A stretch of DNA of 64,000 nucleotides, from the NCBI RefSeq assembly GCF_949628215.1, contig NC_134282.1, positions 10,724,223 through 10,788,222 of the forward strand, read 5' to 3'. Source of the stretch: Phalacrocorax aristotelis. Taxonomy: Eukaryota; Chordata; Aves; Suliformes; Phalacrocoracidae. Shown here one piece after another: positions 38,601 through 53,420 of the stretch (the first letter of the stretch is position 1; each line of letters opens with the position of its first letter). Both the position numbers and the translations under genes were made by a program. The notes beneath the pieces were generated by a model. That model was given only the letters and a program-made list of their open reading frames with translations. It was not told the origin of the DNA and did not search any database.

Positions 38601-41600
38601 AATAATAATTTTGTGGAATTATTATTTCATGCCTTCAGTCCTCTTGCTGTTGGAATTGTACCATAATTTGTGGTTATTTGAGGGTAATTGTTTAAACTGT
38701 ATTTAGAAATACAGTATGACATTTCTTTGCATGTAGAAGCATGTTTGTTACTGGGCTAATGACGCCAATTGGCTGAACTTTTCTGATGATTTATTAGAGA
38801 ACCATAAGATGCTTTAATGTTTCAAAATGTTAGTGACTTGTGTAAAATGCAAAAAGAAACCTAAGAAAAATCCTTACACTTAGATGCCCCCTGAGGAGGA
38901 GTAGCAGAGTATGTGTCATAGCTTGACTAGCTTCAAGTAAGTGAGAAGTGATGCACCATTCCTTCCAAGTCTGGAGTAGAATGACTGAGAGAAAACACCT
39001 TAGTGTTGAAAACAGACTGGAGCAACTCAGTGTCCTGTAGAACACTGTGGGTGGCAAAGAAAGGGACATGTGCATCTTTAAAATTTTTAAGTCTAAAATA
39101 GAGATCTGGATGATCAGAGCGTATTTTCCAGAAGGGAGATGTGCTCACAAAGGATTTGTCATCTTGTAGAGGCAGTGGTCATGAAAACCTCAAATTAATG
39201 GCCAGCTTTTTGGTTTTCTCTCTGCAGCCGTTGAATGTTGGTTCTGCTAAATATGTAGGGTTTGGTGTTTTTTTAAACGTACTCTCTCAGTAAAATTAAT
39301 GGAAGAAAAGGTCTTTAAGGTTTGTAATGATTGAGGATTTGAGGTGGTCTTTTTCCATGCTTTTATTTCAGAACAAATATTTTTAATTGCATTTTACCAA
39401 AACATCACTTTTCAAAAAGTAATAATAGACATTATTACAATTGCTCACCAAATTGAAGGTTATTAGAATTGTATTGAAAGTGCTTTTTTCCTTCATGTAC
39501 AGCAAATGCAGTTTGATGTGAGTCTTTATACTAATACAGACTTCTAACAAGAATATGATTGTACTTTTCTTCCCATTTACATGCATATATAAGTCAAATT
39601 ACTCTCCAGTTACACAATTGGAACCTTAGTAACTTCATCCTGTGCAGGAAAAAGACCAAATGTAGGATGAATGTACATGCTATCATGTAGTAGGCTTTTG
39701 TAAAAGAGAAATTGATAACAAAATGAAAATGGTTGTCTGATGAGAATCGTAAAAATGTTAGTGAGAATATTTGTAAAAACACTTTACAACAATATATTTG
39801 CTTCATTTATATTTTTTACTCTTTTACCTAGTTCGTCTAAATATATGTGTAAGAACTTAAAAAAAATAATTTCTTATCAAAAGTAATTAGAAAAAATTCA
39901 TTAATACGTTTTGAAATTGTACAGCACCATCTAGCTGCATTTGGGAAAAAAAAGCGCATTAAAACTATGTGGTTTTATAGCTCCTGCAGCAACACTTGGC
40001 TACCTTTGCATGTGATTGTTCCCATCCTCTGGTGAATATACATATGTACTCAAAGTTAAGCAAGTGCTCAGTGCTTTTGCTGAACAGGGTGAAAGGCAGA
40101 TATAATTACACTAAAGTTTCTGAATTTTTTTACCTGCTTATGTCAGGGCCGAACTTGACGTTCATGGTTCAGACCCAAGTCTGGAGGCTGTACAGACAGA
40201 AGCATCTTGTGCCCATCTTCAATTTCCATTACCCTTAATTATGATACATTACCTGTGTGTGCAGAACTGTGTTCAAGGTGGTGGTCTCTGACCTACACAG
40301 TGATCTTAAGTCTTTTGCATACCTTCTCCTTTACTATCAAGAGCTCGGAACATAATTGAGATGGGTGTGGGAAGAGAGTGGGGATATCTGGTATGAGCTT
40401 AGTCATAATTGTCATCGTGCTAATAACGTATTTAGTTATTTTTACTCTCTTTGCTTCCGTTCTTGCTTCAGGACAAGAGCAAATTAAGCTTCAAAACAGT
40501 TGTGCCATTAACACAAGGGCTGATTTCCCTGTTCTGCTGACTCTGTTTTACTTTGAAACTAATACATGCACAACACTCTGCAGCTGTGCTGTACTTAATC
40601 AAACCTCCAACTTACTCTGCCCAGTGCCACCCTCTACCTATGCTGTTTGTTTGAGCTTCACATTATATAAAGCAGGACAGTATCACTTTGCATTACTAAA
40701 ATTTTCAGAACTAGTGTAGCTCTTGGGGAACAACATATTTCCCACTCAAGGAAAGCAAGATGCAAAATCCATCCTTCCTAACAGAACTTTGTGAACTTCC
40801 TGCCAGTAACCTGAGCGCTCCTGAACCCTGGCAGCTGAGAAGAATGCGACAAATCCCCCTGGAGTCATCAGTGTTCAAGTAGTTACTCCTGCCCTGACCC
40901 TGACTGCTGCTTTTGCTTTTCTAGTGTAACCTATCTAAGGGAAAAATGCTGAGTAAGCGTGCACACTGCTGCTAGCAACCGTGAGGAGATGCAGAGAGTT
41001 TGAGTGAGAGGGGAGGAATTCTTTTGGCAGGTCACAAACCTCCCTTCAGCCTGGCAGCAGCTGCTAGCTCCCCACAGCCATTCCTGGCTGCAGCTGCTCG
41101 GGTGGAGCAGCACACCCAGCCCGGAGGAATATGCATTCTGGAAGATCTCTGCTTAGGGAATTTGTTTCTTCCTTTGTCCTCCTCTTCATTTAGTTGGTAA
41201 AGGCTTTAGAACAGCAGGCTGAGTACCTGCAAGCAGGGCAGCATTTCAGAAAACCAGTATGACAGCTTCTATTTAAATGTTTCTTTATTCAGTGTTGTCG
41301 TTCTGGAAAGAGTTAATTTTTTTTACGTACTGATTTGGTTTTGTCAGCTTTCCAAAGGAGAAGGGGGAATCTGCTTGCTGCTCAAGAGCTTTTTGGGAAT
41401 GGCAGTAGTTCGAGGTGATGTCAGTAAGAAGTCTCTGAAGACAGAGAAATGTCCCTGTGCTTCTCTGTGTGCACAAGTGCCATCTTGCACCTTGTTGGGA
41501 AGGGCAGGGATGGTCACAAAAAGGCAATGCTCCCCAGAGGTTCCTTTCTGATCCCCTGATCCTATTCCATAAATATGTGCACAGAAAGATACAGGGGCTC

Positions 41601-41647
41601 AAAAGAGGCTGTAGAGGGAGCAGTGTATGCAAATGCAGAGGAAGATT

Positions 41648-42255
41648 TATTCCTGATACCGTGCAGAGAGGGGCTTAGCGACAGCATCCGCCAGCTCCCT
41701 CAGTGCTCGTGGGTGTGTCCCATTGGGGCCTATGGATCTGTGAGGATTCAGTTTTCCTAAATGATCTCTAACACAATCCTTCTCAACCAACAGGAAGGCT
41801 TCCTTTCTCCAGATTTCCTCTCTCATGTCTGGGGGCTGGGATGCTTGAGGGCCAGCCTTAGCAGTAAAGACTGAAGCAAAGAAGGCATTCAGTAACTCCA
41901 TCTTCTCTGCATCCATCACCAGGACACCCACCTCGTTCAGCAGCTGGCCCACAGTTTCCCCAGTCTTTCTTTCACTACTGAAGCATTTGAAGCAGCCCTT
42001 CTTGTTATCCTTGACATCCCTTGCCAGGTTTAGTTCCAAGTGGGCCTTGGCCTTCTTTGTTGCATCTCTGCATACCCTGATAATGTTCCTATATTCCTCC
42101 CAAGTGACCAGTCCCCTTTTCCACATACTGTAGACCTTCTTCCATGTGGGTTTTTCTAGAAGCTCTTTGCTCATCCATTTGAGTCTCCTGGCTCCTTTGC
42201 TTGACCTCTTCCTCATAGGGCTGCTCCAATCTTGAGCTTGGAGGAAGTCGTACCT
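41648..42255 (-). mobile_element. CR1 LINE ORF2 fragment lacking both ends
   Basis: A 189-codon frame on the - strand (42216-41647) matches the CR1 ORF2 region ahead of the reverse-transcriptase core. Recognisable motifs in order are WMSKELLEKPTWKKVYSMW, RDATKKAKAHLELNLARDV, LLNEVGVLVMDAEKMELL-NAFFASVF (the last split here from a continuous run), DHLGKLNPHRSIGPNGTHP and ALRELADAVAKPLS. The frame stops where the catalytic fingers and palm should begin, so the remnant cannot be active. CR1 copies normally keep the 3' end, and this one does not. It is antisense to WWTR1 and is not a host gene despite its length. Confidence 0.93.
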
Positions 42256-43448
42256 GAAGGAAGAGTATTTATTTCATGGAGCGTTGAAGAGGTGACACTC
42301 TATTTGTGAACAACACTATGTTTTTTGCAATGTACTTTGATTTTATGTGTAACCGCATTTTTTAAATAGTTGGAAGTTCAAAAATCTCTACTAGTGCTTT
42401 GTGTTTCGCTGTTCTGGAAAGCTACCAGAGGAATAATAGTCTTGGGGAGAGGTGTGTTTATGCTTCTGTGATGAGCTCAAAGGAAAAGGCATGACATGAG
42501 GAATGAGAAAAGCCTCATGTTTCCTGTGATCATTTAATTAAATGTGTTCCATAAAGAAGAGATTTATCTCTGTCTCTATTTAAAAACAATTCCATGGAGT
42601 TGCACGGATTTTTCAGTGTTGCTTGGAAACCTTTCCTCACTTTCTTCTTACAGACCTTTTGTCTTAAACACAGTACTTCTACAATGCCTGTGGAAAGCAA
42701 TGGCGTGAATACAAGCCTTTCAAAGTAATAGAATTTACTAGTCTCAGAAATAAGCTGTCTTTGTCAGTATAGTGAGCACAACTACATAAAACTCATTACT
42801 TGGATAGAACGTCAGACTGTCAATATGTCACTACCTGTTGTGGAAACACAAGGCACTAGAATATCATCCCTGATAGCATCTGGCATTTTTAGTCAAAAGA
42901 GCTTCAAAACTCCTGCTGTGAATCCACCTACTAATTGTCAACAAATACACCCTTAAATAATGGCCTTTCTTCTCTACAGGTGCATGACTTTTCCTTCATA
43001 GATTTTCTTTGGCACTGCTCTTTGGTAGAAAGTTGGTCATTAGCCTTTGTCATCTCTCATTAATTGTTCGTATCAACTTTTCAGCTTTAATGTTTTTCTA
43101 GGCAGCATATTTTTAGTTCAGTTTTTCTGTTTTTGAGCAGGGAGCTTGTCAAGCTCTTTCCTACCACCCCCCCTTCAGTCCCCACCAAGTTGAGACACTG
43201 ATTTGTACTATATGATCCATTGAGAGTTGCTGGCTGCAGAAGAGATTTTCCACCACCTCCTACAGGCAAGAAATTTTCAGGCTTATGATTGATATAGTGC
43301 AGTTGTATTGAACAGTATAATTGAATTTCAGTCTGGCAATTGAAAAATATGGCATGACAGCTGGCAAGCAATTATTAAGAAGGTTGTCCAAAACAGAAAG
43401 CCATAATCTTGTACAGAAAGATGTATGTGTGCACATGGTCATTCTTTG

Positions 43449-43640
43449 ATTCATAGAGTCACAGGAGAGTTGAGGCTGGAAGGGGCCTCTGGAGATTGCC
43501 TAGTCCAACTCCCCTGCTCAAAGCAAGGCCAACTACAGCAGGTTGCTCAGGGCTGCATCCAGTCAGGTTTTGAATATCTCCAAGGAATGAGACTCTACAA
43601 CCTCTCTGAGAAACCTGTTCCAATGTTCAAACATGCTTAC
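43449..43640 (-). mobile_element. CR1 LINE 3' fragment, antisense
   Basis: GATTCATAGAGTCACAGGAG is the reversed terminal repeat. It is followed by GAGGCTGGAAGGGGCCTCTG, 'CCAACTCCCCTGCTCAAAGC' and GGTTGCTCAGGGCTGCATCC, all standard CR1 3' UTR blocks. The homology stops at about 43640. Confidence 0.9.
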
Positions 43641-43949
43641 AATAAGAAAGGGTGGTATTGGGGCAGGATTTTCATAGCGCTAACACATGTGCAAAGTAGC
43701 AAAGACAAATAATTTTAATCAAATTAGGACTTAGTCACAATATTCTGAAAGAGGCAAATACTTGGATCTTGAACAGGATGTTCTCAGTTATTTTATATCT
43801 ACTAATAGCATTTGATTTTTAAAAAATAGAACAACCAGAATGATAACCAACATGTATGTTACATGTTGGCAAACTAGGGAAAAGGTGCTGGTTGGTTGGT
43901 TGTTTTTTTGTGGTGTGTGTGGGTTTTTTTGTTTTGTTTTTTGTTTGTT

Positions 43950-43959
43950 CCCCCCCCCC
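43950..43959. repeat. C10 homopolymer after T/G-rich low complexity
   Basis: Ten C follow about 60 bp of GTTTT/GGTT words (43874-43949). Simple sequence with likely length error. Confidence 0.85.
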
Positions 43960-45999
43960 GTTCTGGTCTTATCTTTATTACTGTGGAAAAATACCCTGTG
44001 AGACTTGAAAATGTACTGTCTGAGTACCAAAAAACATGAACTTCTTTGTTGGGTTGGACTTTAACAAAAAAAATCCTAGCTAAGTATATCCTGCCTCATT
44101 TTATGTGTTCCTTTTTCCTTTCTGTTTCTGTATTTCTTTCTTGCTGTCTTTCTAGTATTAGCCTTGCTTGTGTTGCAGCAGTTGCTATTCTTATATTTAA
44201 AACAAATACTTTCAGTTTCTTAATGTAGAGTTAAAAAAGGCAGTCTGCCCATTTTCTGAGGTTTGTACATTTTCACGGACTCCAGCTGATTTAATTATAA
44301 ATAGAAACATCATCATTAGAATTGTCACTTGACAAATGTAATGACCTACATAAACTATCATACATAAGCTATTAAGAATCCTTAGACTATTTATTATTAA
44401 CTTACTAAATAATGACACCATCTACTGTAAATTATTATTTATCAGTGACTATATTGATAATTTGATTATAAAAGAAACTGCATCGGTAGGCACCAATATA
44501 TGTTAATTCTCAATGCATTATGAAGAGACCAGACCCATCCTCCTCAATGATGAAATCAATTGAAAACGTAGTAAAACATCATATTCTAGCCTCAAAAACA
44601 TGTTAATCTTTTTCTGTACTTGGGAGAGTGAAAGACTGATTCAGTGGAGAGAAGTTTTCTACTAGGATTTAAATGAACTATTTACTTTGTTTACTTCTAA
44701 AAAAAATAATGAGTAAACTAGGTAAAAAACAGATACAGCTTTATTTTTTTTAAGGTCTTAGGATATTTGGAACAACCCCCTGGAGCCAAACAACCTTTGT
44801 ATAGACCTCTGTACCACTAGATGTCATGGTTGTTTCACAGAGATAATGCTAGAAAAATTTATCTTCCAGGAAGAGTTCTGAAACAAGTTTCCTTTGGCTG
44901 TCATTGCTCGTTTGTCATCCTAAAGCCAGTGTACATGGGACAGGTCATTAGACAGATGCTTGTTACTAGGCAGAGGGTTTATTCTAAAGATTATGGGGTC
45001 AAAGTGGTTCCAGTGGTTTTCTTCAAACATGTTAAGTACTTTATGGTTGCAAGTGGTATTCTTCTGCCCTGGTATATAGCAAATTATGTCACATAGTAGC
45101 AACTCACATAGTTTCAGTGCCTGATTTTGCTCTCTTTTGTACCAGTTTAAACTGAGAGTGATTTCACTTAAGCTGTTAGAAACAGATACGTGGAAGACTA
45201 AATTTAGAGTCTGTAGGTTTTTAACTACTTTATTATTGCTACTTCAGCTCTCAGAGAACTTGGCCTCACTGAAGAGTAAAATAAAATTGTAATTTGAGTG
45301 TTGCACAGCTCTAGTATGTATGTGAAAACCCTCAGCTGGAATTAGCTGGCCCATGAAGTGTGGATAGGCTGTCAATAATCAGTTGTAATGTGCAGGCCTA
45401 TCAGTGTTTTATGATGAGGTAGCACTCAAGTTACCCTAAGTTATAACATAGATAATTTGATTTTGTAGGGATTATCTCTGTGGCCAGCAAGGCTTCAGAG
45501 GTGCAGTTATTCTGCAGGTAGTTGTGCTTGTTTGAGGTTTGACTTTCCCCTGGGTGTCTGCCACTACCACTCACTAGAGGTAGTGTGACAGCTCTGCCAG
45601 TAAAGCCATTTATATGAGCATTTCATGATCTGCATCACACAAAAAGAGTGAGGCTAGTTTAAACAGGCAAACAGGCTCTCTGGTTTAGTGTGAAGCTGAT
45701 TAGAAAGTCCTCAAACACATCTGCATGCTGGCTGAACTATGGGACTGGCTTCCAGCTGTAATAGTAACTGAAAGGTAGATTCTGCAGGTTTTTAAGCCAG
45801 CACAGGTGGGTATAAAGGACGCTGTCTGTCTGCATTATGGTTTTTTTCACACTAGTGTAAACAAATAGTCATCAGTTACACTGTTTAGAATTACTTTCCT
45901 AAATAAGATGTGTATATATTATATGTTTGCTTCTTACAAGACCGCAGTACTTCTGAGCTATTGGAATAACCATTCCCTTATATTTATTTGCCTTTTCAG

Positions 46000-46133
46000 G
46001 AAGCTGCTCTGTGCAGACAACTTCCCATGGACTCAGAAAACATGGCCCCAGTTCAGACAGCTGTGAATACACCTGCCATGACACAAGACATGAGGCCTAT
46101 TACAAATAACGGGTCCGATCCTTTCCTGAACAG
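46000..46133 (+). CDS. WWTR1: WWTR1 (TAZ) coding exon: end of coiled coil and activation domain
   Basis: The exon has 134 bp: 44 codons from EAALCRQLPM to GSDPFLN plus two bases (AG) of a split Ser. EAALCRQLP completes the TAZ coiled coil. The rest belongs to the activation domain and matches human TAZ with conservative changes (MDSENMAPVQTAVN against MEAETLAPVQAAVN). The acceptor is CCTTTTCAG. The donor is AACAG|GCAAGT: the frame, the human alignment and the next exon (T GGG CCG TAC) require the break here, so this intron begins with GC instead of GT. The other donor bases (AG before, AAGT after) are the strong consensus usual at GC donors. Confidence 0.97.
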
Positions 46134-48051
<1,918 letters not shown>

Positions 48052-48205
48052 CCGTTCAGTGCTGATTGGGCCTACAATGCAATTCAACGTTTCATTTTTC
48101 TCTTGAGATAGAGGTATAATATCTGAAAATCCTCAAAGAGATACAACTTACTGCCTTAATGACTTTCGTTACACCATCTTTATGGTCAGTTTAATCTCTG
48201 TCTGG

Positions 48206-48285
48206 TTTTGATTGACGCTAATTTAAATATAAAATACATATCTATATATATAAAAACATATATGCATATATATTTCTTCCTCTTT
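48206..48285 (+). promoter_or_regulatory. WWTR1: AU-rich stretch in the WWTR1 3' UTR
   Basis: ATTTAAATATAAAATACATA and repeated TATATA/CATATA words lie about 170 nt after the stop. The pattern resembles sites for AU-rich or Pumilio-type RNA-binding proteins, but no exact canonical nonamer was confirmed. Confidence 0.35.
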
Positions 48286-51196
48286 AACAAAAAGGCACAC
48301 TACTTTACACATCTATATACTTCTTTACCTTTTCAGACCAGGCAGAAACGTTTCACTTTAAGACAGAAAGCGGGTGGTGTTTGTGCATGTCCCTGACTGA
48401 TCTCCTAGGTTTGACTAACATCACAAACCCTTCATGATTCACAAAAGCTAACTACTAGGTCACTTGATTCAAAAAACATGCACAGCATCAGACCATGAGA
48501 GCAGTTTTATTACTATGTTTATGACTATAGTATCAAAAGCTTTTTTAATCAACTTACTTAAGCTTTAAAAATCTTTTTTTCATGCTTAGAAACTTATGCT
48601 ATATGGAATACAGATTAAATCTGATCCATATCAGTCATAATAATTCTCATTATATACCTGTAAAGGCACAAATAGTACTATTGCAGTTTCTTTTTTCAGT
48701 ATATTACTGTATAATTTTTGTAAACAAAACACTTCCAATCTGCAAGTACCAGAATTATTTAGCAACATTTTTACATTACGATATTGTTGCAAAATAAACC
48801 AGCCTGGTACTGACTGCTGCCTTTTAAAAACAAAGCAATGTATTTTAAACAAGCATTTTTTTAAAAGATCTTAGATTTTGATGTTTATTATATTAAGCAC
48901 TACAATTTTGTAACTTAACACATGAACAAACAATTTTTTTATATATATAAAATCTGCAAATATGTTAAATGCAAAAACATGTTTCTAAAATCAGGTCTGA
49001 AAATGTGGCACAACTTCTTAATGTCATATGTAGTGGGGGAAAAAAGCCTTGCTCATACTGTTTTCAGTAAAGTTTTTAACTGACAGTGCATGTAGTTGTA
49101 TACATGAAAAAGCTGGTAACTTTATCAGGGCAGTGCTAAAGCAGTATTGTAACTTGTCTGGTAAAGTTGCTTAGTTCTTAAGTCTTCACTTACTGTAATC
49201 AGTGTACAGGACACAGGGCGTGTTCTGTGTATTTCTACCTATTGTATATCCTACAAATACTTCTTTATCAGAGGTTTGGGACTGAGAAGGCATCAAGGAC
49301 GTTAAGCTTGCAGTTCCCCTGAAATGCAAATGAAGTCCTAAAATTATTTGAATTTTAGTCCTAAAATATTTTGGAAATATATTATTTATAATCTGTGAAT
49401 TTAAGCTTTTTATATTGAAAAATATGTCTTTTTATGAAAGGCATTAAAACTTTTCTCTGAGCTTAATCCAGGCTATGTAGAGAGGGGAAGAGATGTAGCA
49501 CTCAGTGTAAATGTGTGTTTGCCAGGTCTTATAACACTAACACGATCTTACTGACGCACCACAGTATTGATCACTGAAGACTTTTTTCCATCTGGTTGGG
49601 TGAAGGTAGGTGAAAAGGTCAGAGATGAAGTGATGAGAATATGGAGTAGGTTTGGAAGACAAATGCTTATGTGACAAATATAGATCCTTGCCGGGAAGGG
49701 TGGCTGCAGGTAGGGATACATAGAAAATGAACCACCAGTGTTCAGTAAAAAACATAATAGAAGAATTTGATACAATAAACTACCTTGTCAATGATGAACT
49801 GCTGAGTGTAAGTGATATCAGAAGATGGAAGATAAAAAGTACACGCACCGAAATGTTGAAAAAATACATGGGATGCAAAGACCTAGTCATGAAGTTTTAT
49901 TATATAGGGAAAAGTAGCTGGTTTTATGTTTTGGTTTTTTTGTGTTGTTGTTTTTTTTTTAATAGAAAATGAGATGTGACAGCAGAGTTCTGTCTGCACA
50001 GAATTTAATTACTGAATGGGCATTGTGTTTCTTTTATTCTTTTGGAGGGGTTATTTGTTGGGTTTGGGTGTTTTTTTTGTTGTTTGTTTTTGTTTTAATT
50101 ATTTTTGCTAGTGCTAACTGTTGAGATAGCAGAAATTTCTTTTCAATAAACAGGGGACCGGGCAAGGCTGACTAATATTACTGTAACTATGATTAGTCTC
50201 TCAAGGACTTCTTCAGGTTGTCAGCCTAAATGGAAAATAGATGGTCCTAAGGCTTTGTTCTTTAGTGACATGACTGACTTTGGTAAAAGAATTGGAGATT
50301 TTTTTGGCATTTGGTTGCGATGCCAACTTGTAAGGCCAGCTCGTCAGCACTGCAGGCTTGGCCTAACAAACTGAAAGCCATTGGTGCTACAACAATTCAC
50401 AGTAGCTGCAGATCCGAACTCTAGTATGATTCAGTTGATCTTGCTCATCATTAGATTATGTTTAGAAAATGCAGTTTGTTCATTTGCTAGAAAGTCTGTA
50501 CCATTGTAAATTTAAGTCCTGTCATAATAAAGATATTCCAAGCAGATCAGGTTCTCAGCTGGTATGAATTAGCTGACCTGTGACTTCTGTTTGGCTACAC
50601 TGGTTTTCATCAACTGACAGCCATACTTGTTGCAATGAAAACTGCTGCAGTTTTCCAGTAAAGTCACATCAGATGTTTATCATAATTGTGAAGCTACAAA
50701 CTTGATTCCTCTTCCATTGGTATTTCAGGTGGTTAAGCATCTTGGTTCAAAGACCTTAAAGAGGTCAAAAAAATCAGAAGCTATGGTTCTGTATTACTTC
50801 CATAATAGACCAGCAGCAGATCTGGAACAGGAGGGTGCTATGTGAAACACTACTTCCAGTGTAAAACAACTGCCAAAATCTTAGGTCAGATCTTTACTCA
50901 GTCGTGAACCAAATAATGGTTAAGTCAAAAGTGATTCTTTACACTGTAAGCTTTTCATTTTTGTAATGGAGGGGATGTATCAGGTGAAGTGCAGCAACAA
51001 TAAAATCTATTTTTAAAGTTCTCTTTAAAAAAAAAGTTTCTGGCTTTAAACAGGCTTATGGCAGAACTTTTAAGTATTCAAAGCATATGTAATTCTTATG
51101 AAACTAAACTTATTGCTGACAATATTTCACTGTACTATTTCCAATTGTGAGCATTTACTTTACTAAATGTACGCTGTCTACTTGTAGTATAAATAC

Positions 51197-51202
51197 AATA
51201 AA
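51197..51202 (+). terminator. WWTR1: Candidate main poly(A) signal of WWTR1
   Basis: AATAAA in the context TACAATAAATGTGCC, with T/GT-rich sequence about 25-35 nt downstream. Chosen as the most distal canonical hexamer before a long stretch without one. Confidence 0.5.
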
Positions 51203-53199
51203 TGTGCCAGCTGGACAGTTTTACTGTTGACCATCGCTTCAGGATGGCACTCGTGAGTCTTGGTGATACAAAAGTAATGGGACATTGTTAATTACAGTTT
51301 GTATTCTGGTAATACTGTTAGAATGTAACTTGGGGTGGGGTCGGGTTTGATTTTTTGAGAACAAAGGCTGTTTGGGGGAAGGGAAGGATTAAAATATCTA
51401 TTTTGAATACAGAAAAATATGGGTGTTCAGATAAACATGTTTCCTAATACACTACATCCATGTACATGCTAGTACATTAACTTTTTTATTTACTTCTTTT
51501 CATTTTGTTGTATGACACATGTGACCATTTGTTTTTAATTTCAAGTACTTTGCAACAGATTGTATGTGTCAAAAGCAATCAGATCAAACCGTTGTATCCA
51601 GGGTTTGATTCTGGTTTTTTTTATTTCTCTGATCTTGTACATGAAAAACAAATATAAATGAGCTTGAAGATTTTGGATGCATATTGGTTTATTAAATTGT
51701 TTCTTTTCTTTGGAGGATTTTAGTATGTGCTTCCCAGGGAATTGTGTAACACTGCTTGAAATGAAGGTGCAGACATATTATTCTGTGCAGAAGGCATACA
51801 TTTTGAATTAAATTATTAGTATTTAGCAAATGAAATGGGTCATTTTGCCATTATGTTTCAGTTTTTTAATAGTTGTTATGGCTGTTAGAGATAGTAACAG
51901 TTTACTCAGAATGCTGAGAGCATGCTTCCCAGTGCCACCATTACTTGTGTCCTTAGTGGGACCTTGTAATTCACAGTTCACTAACACAAATGTTTTGCTA
52001 CGATTTGTTTAACACAGTTATCTCTAAGCAGAACAGTTAGCACCAAGTCCATTTGATGTTAAGATCTGTTTTGGGGACTGAAATAGTGCATTGTTTTCAG
52101 TCTGATCCCTTATTCAAGAAGTTTCTTCAATTCTGCCTGAAGAAATACCTGTCATCTTTCCTGGGAACAAGCCATGAAATCTAAACATCCTGGGCTTGTA
52201 TTTGAATATCCGGTCTTCACTGTCGTGGTACATGATGTGTGTGATCTAAGACCCAGTGAAACTGTTACTATTAATTAATTTTAAAATTCTTCCTCGAGTC
52301 ATTTCCTTACATAATTTATTCTAATTAATTTTTAGAATGCTTCTAACAATATCTTGAGTTTGAATTTAAAAAGTGCTGGAACCTCCACCAAACAGAAATG
52401 CAAAATGTAGTAGCTTCTGAACCTGTCTTGAGAAATGCGTTTGTTAATTCTTGGCATATTTACTCAGGAATATTAATCAAGTTTCTCTGGCAGAAACACT
52501 GAATGTGTGTTTGTTTATAAAGGTCAGTTTGTTCCTGATGATGCCAGCTCACGTCTTCCAAGCTGGTCAGCAGTGCTCTGTGCAGATTGCTGTTCCCGTG
52601 TATTGTTACCTTACAGCTGTAGTAAAACCGTTTGTCAGGGAGGGATTTCCTGAATTTCCTGAGATTGTGAGGTACTGAAACCCCCTGTCGTTTTGGAGGA
52701 AGCATGTCAGTACTCTGGCTTTCCCAGACAACAAGGTACCGTAGCAGTCCCAGTGATGGGCCTTCTCATTTCACTACTGGGGAAGCTCAGAAAGCCACTC
52801 AGGCTGCACCAACAAGGGCACACCTGCAGAGGGTCCCAGTGTGAGTGTTCTTTTCTGGCGGCCGCGTGCACATCACTCCTGGGACCCTCGCCTCTCACAC
52901 CGGTTCCCATAGAGATCTGTCGGGAGGTGTTATTTTCAGTGTGGGGCTTCTGGTAAAATCTCTTATGCTTTTTTTCTACCTGGCCCTCAAAGCTTACTCT
53001 TCCCTATGTCATCAGCAGTGCCTGTGCTCCCCACCAGGTGTGTTTAATTCTTAAAACTGCGATGGCTAGAATCACATGCAATATTTCAGAAAATTTAAGA
53101 CCTTGTGTTTGTAGGGGGAGGTTGTTTTGTTTTCTTCTAAAAACAAGCTTTTTTGTGAACTCTAGTTTACAGACTCCCTAGAATTAGGAGATTCTAGCT

Positions 53200-53420
53200 G
53201 GGGTACTGTGCGGGGTGGTGCCGGCGGGGGCTGGGGCAGTGCTCGGCCCTGCAGGGCCCCCTGAGTGGGAGCGGTGCGGGTCGGGGAGCTGGGCACGGCT
53301 GCCAGTCCCACACCTTACACCAGCCCCAAAATCGAGACCAGGCAAGACTCGCCCAGCCAAAGGCAGTGGAGATTTTTTACTGGTGCTTTTTCCTGCACAG
53401 TCTCCAAATAATGCACTAAA
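53200..53420. other. Short GC- and CpG-rich patch in intergenic DNA
   Basis: GGGGTGGTGCCGGCGGGGGC and the following 130 bp hold about eight CpG in 95 bp, while the surroundings are AT-rich and CpG-poor. It is too short for a classical CpG island and no LTR ends were found. Confidence 0.6.

Larger units (their letters stand above)
37170..45999 (+). other. WWTR1: WWTR1 intron, 8.8 kb
   Basis: Donor GTAACA at 37170 and acceptor TTGCCTTTTCAG ending at 45999 join in phase 0 (CAG|GAA). It contains three CR1-derived pieces (37992-38600, 41648-42255, 43449-43640), a C10 run at 43950 and T/G-rich low complexity just before it. The frame at 44821-45096 (91 codons) has no recognisable similarity and is treated as chance. 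Nothing else was recognised. Confidence 0.9.
48052..51220 (+). other. WWTR1: WWTR1 3' untranslated region (end estimated)
   Basis: AT-rich sequence without repeats follows the stop codon. Candidate poly(A) signals AATAAA occur at 48793, 49774, 50145, 50526, 50999 and 51197. I place the main end near 51220 because the last one is followed by GT/T-rich sequence (TTTTACTGTTG), and because the length of about 3.2 kb is like the long human 3' UTR. Use of earlier sites, or of ATTAAA near 51690, cannot be excluded. Freedom from CR1/LTR insertions over 3 kb, unlike the introns, agrees with constraint. T/G-rich runs lie at 49925-49960 and 50048-50097. Confidence 0.55.

Noticed and set aside
44821..45096. 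91-codon + frame in a WWTR1 intron
   Set aside because: No recognised motif, no splice sites that would join it in frame with neighbouring WWTR1 exons.
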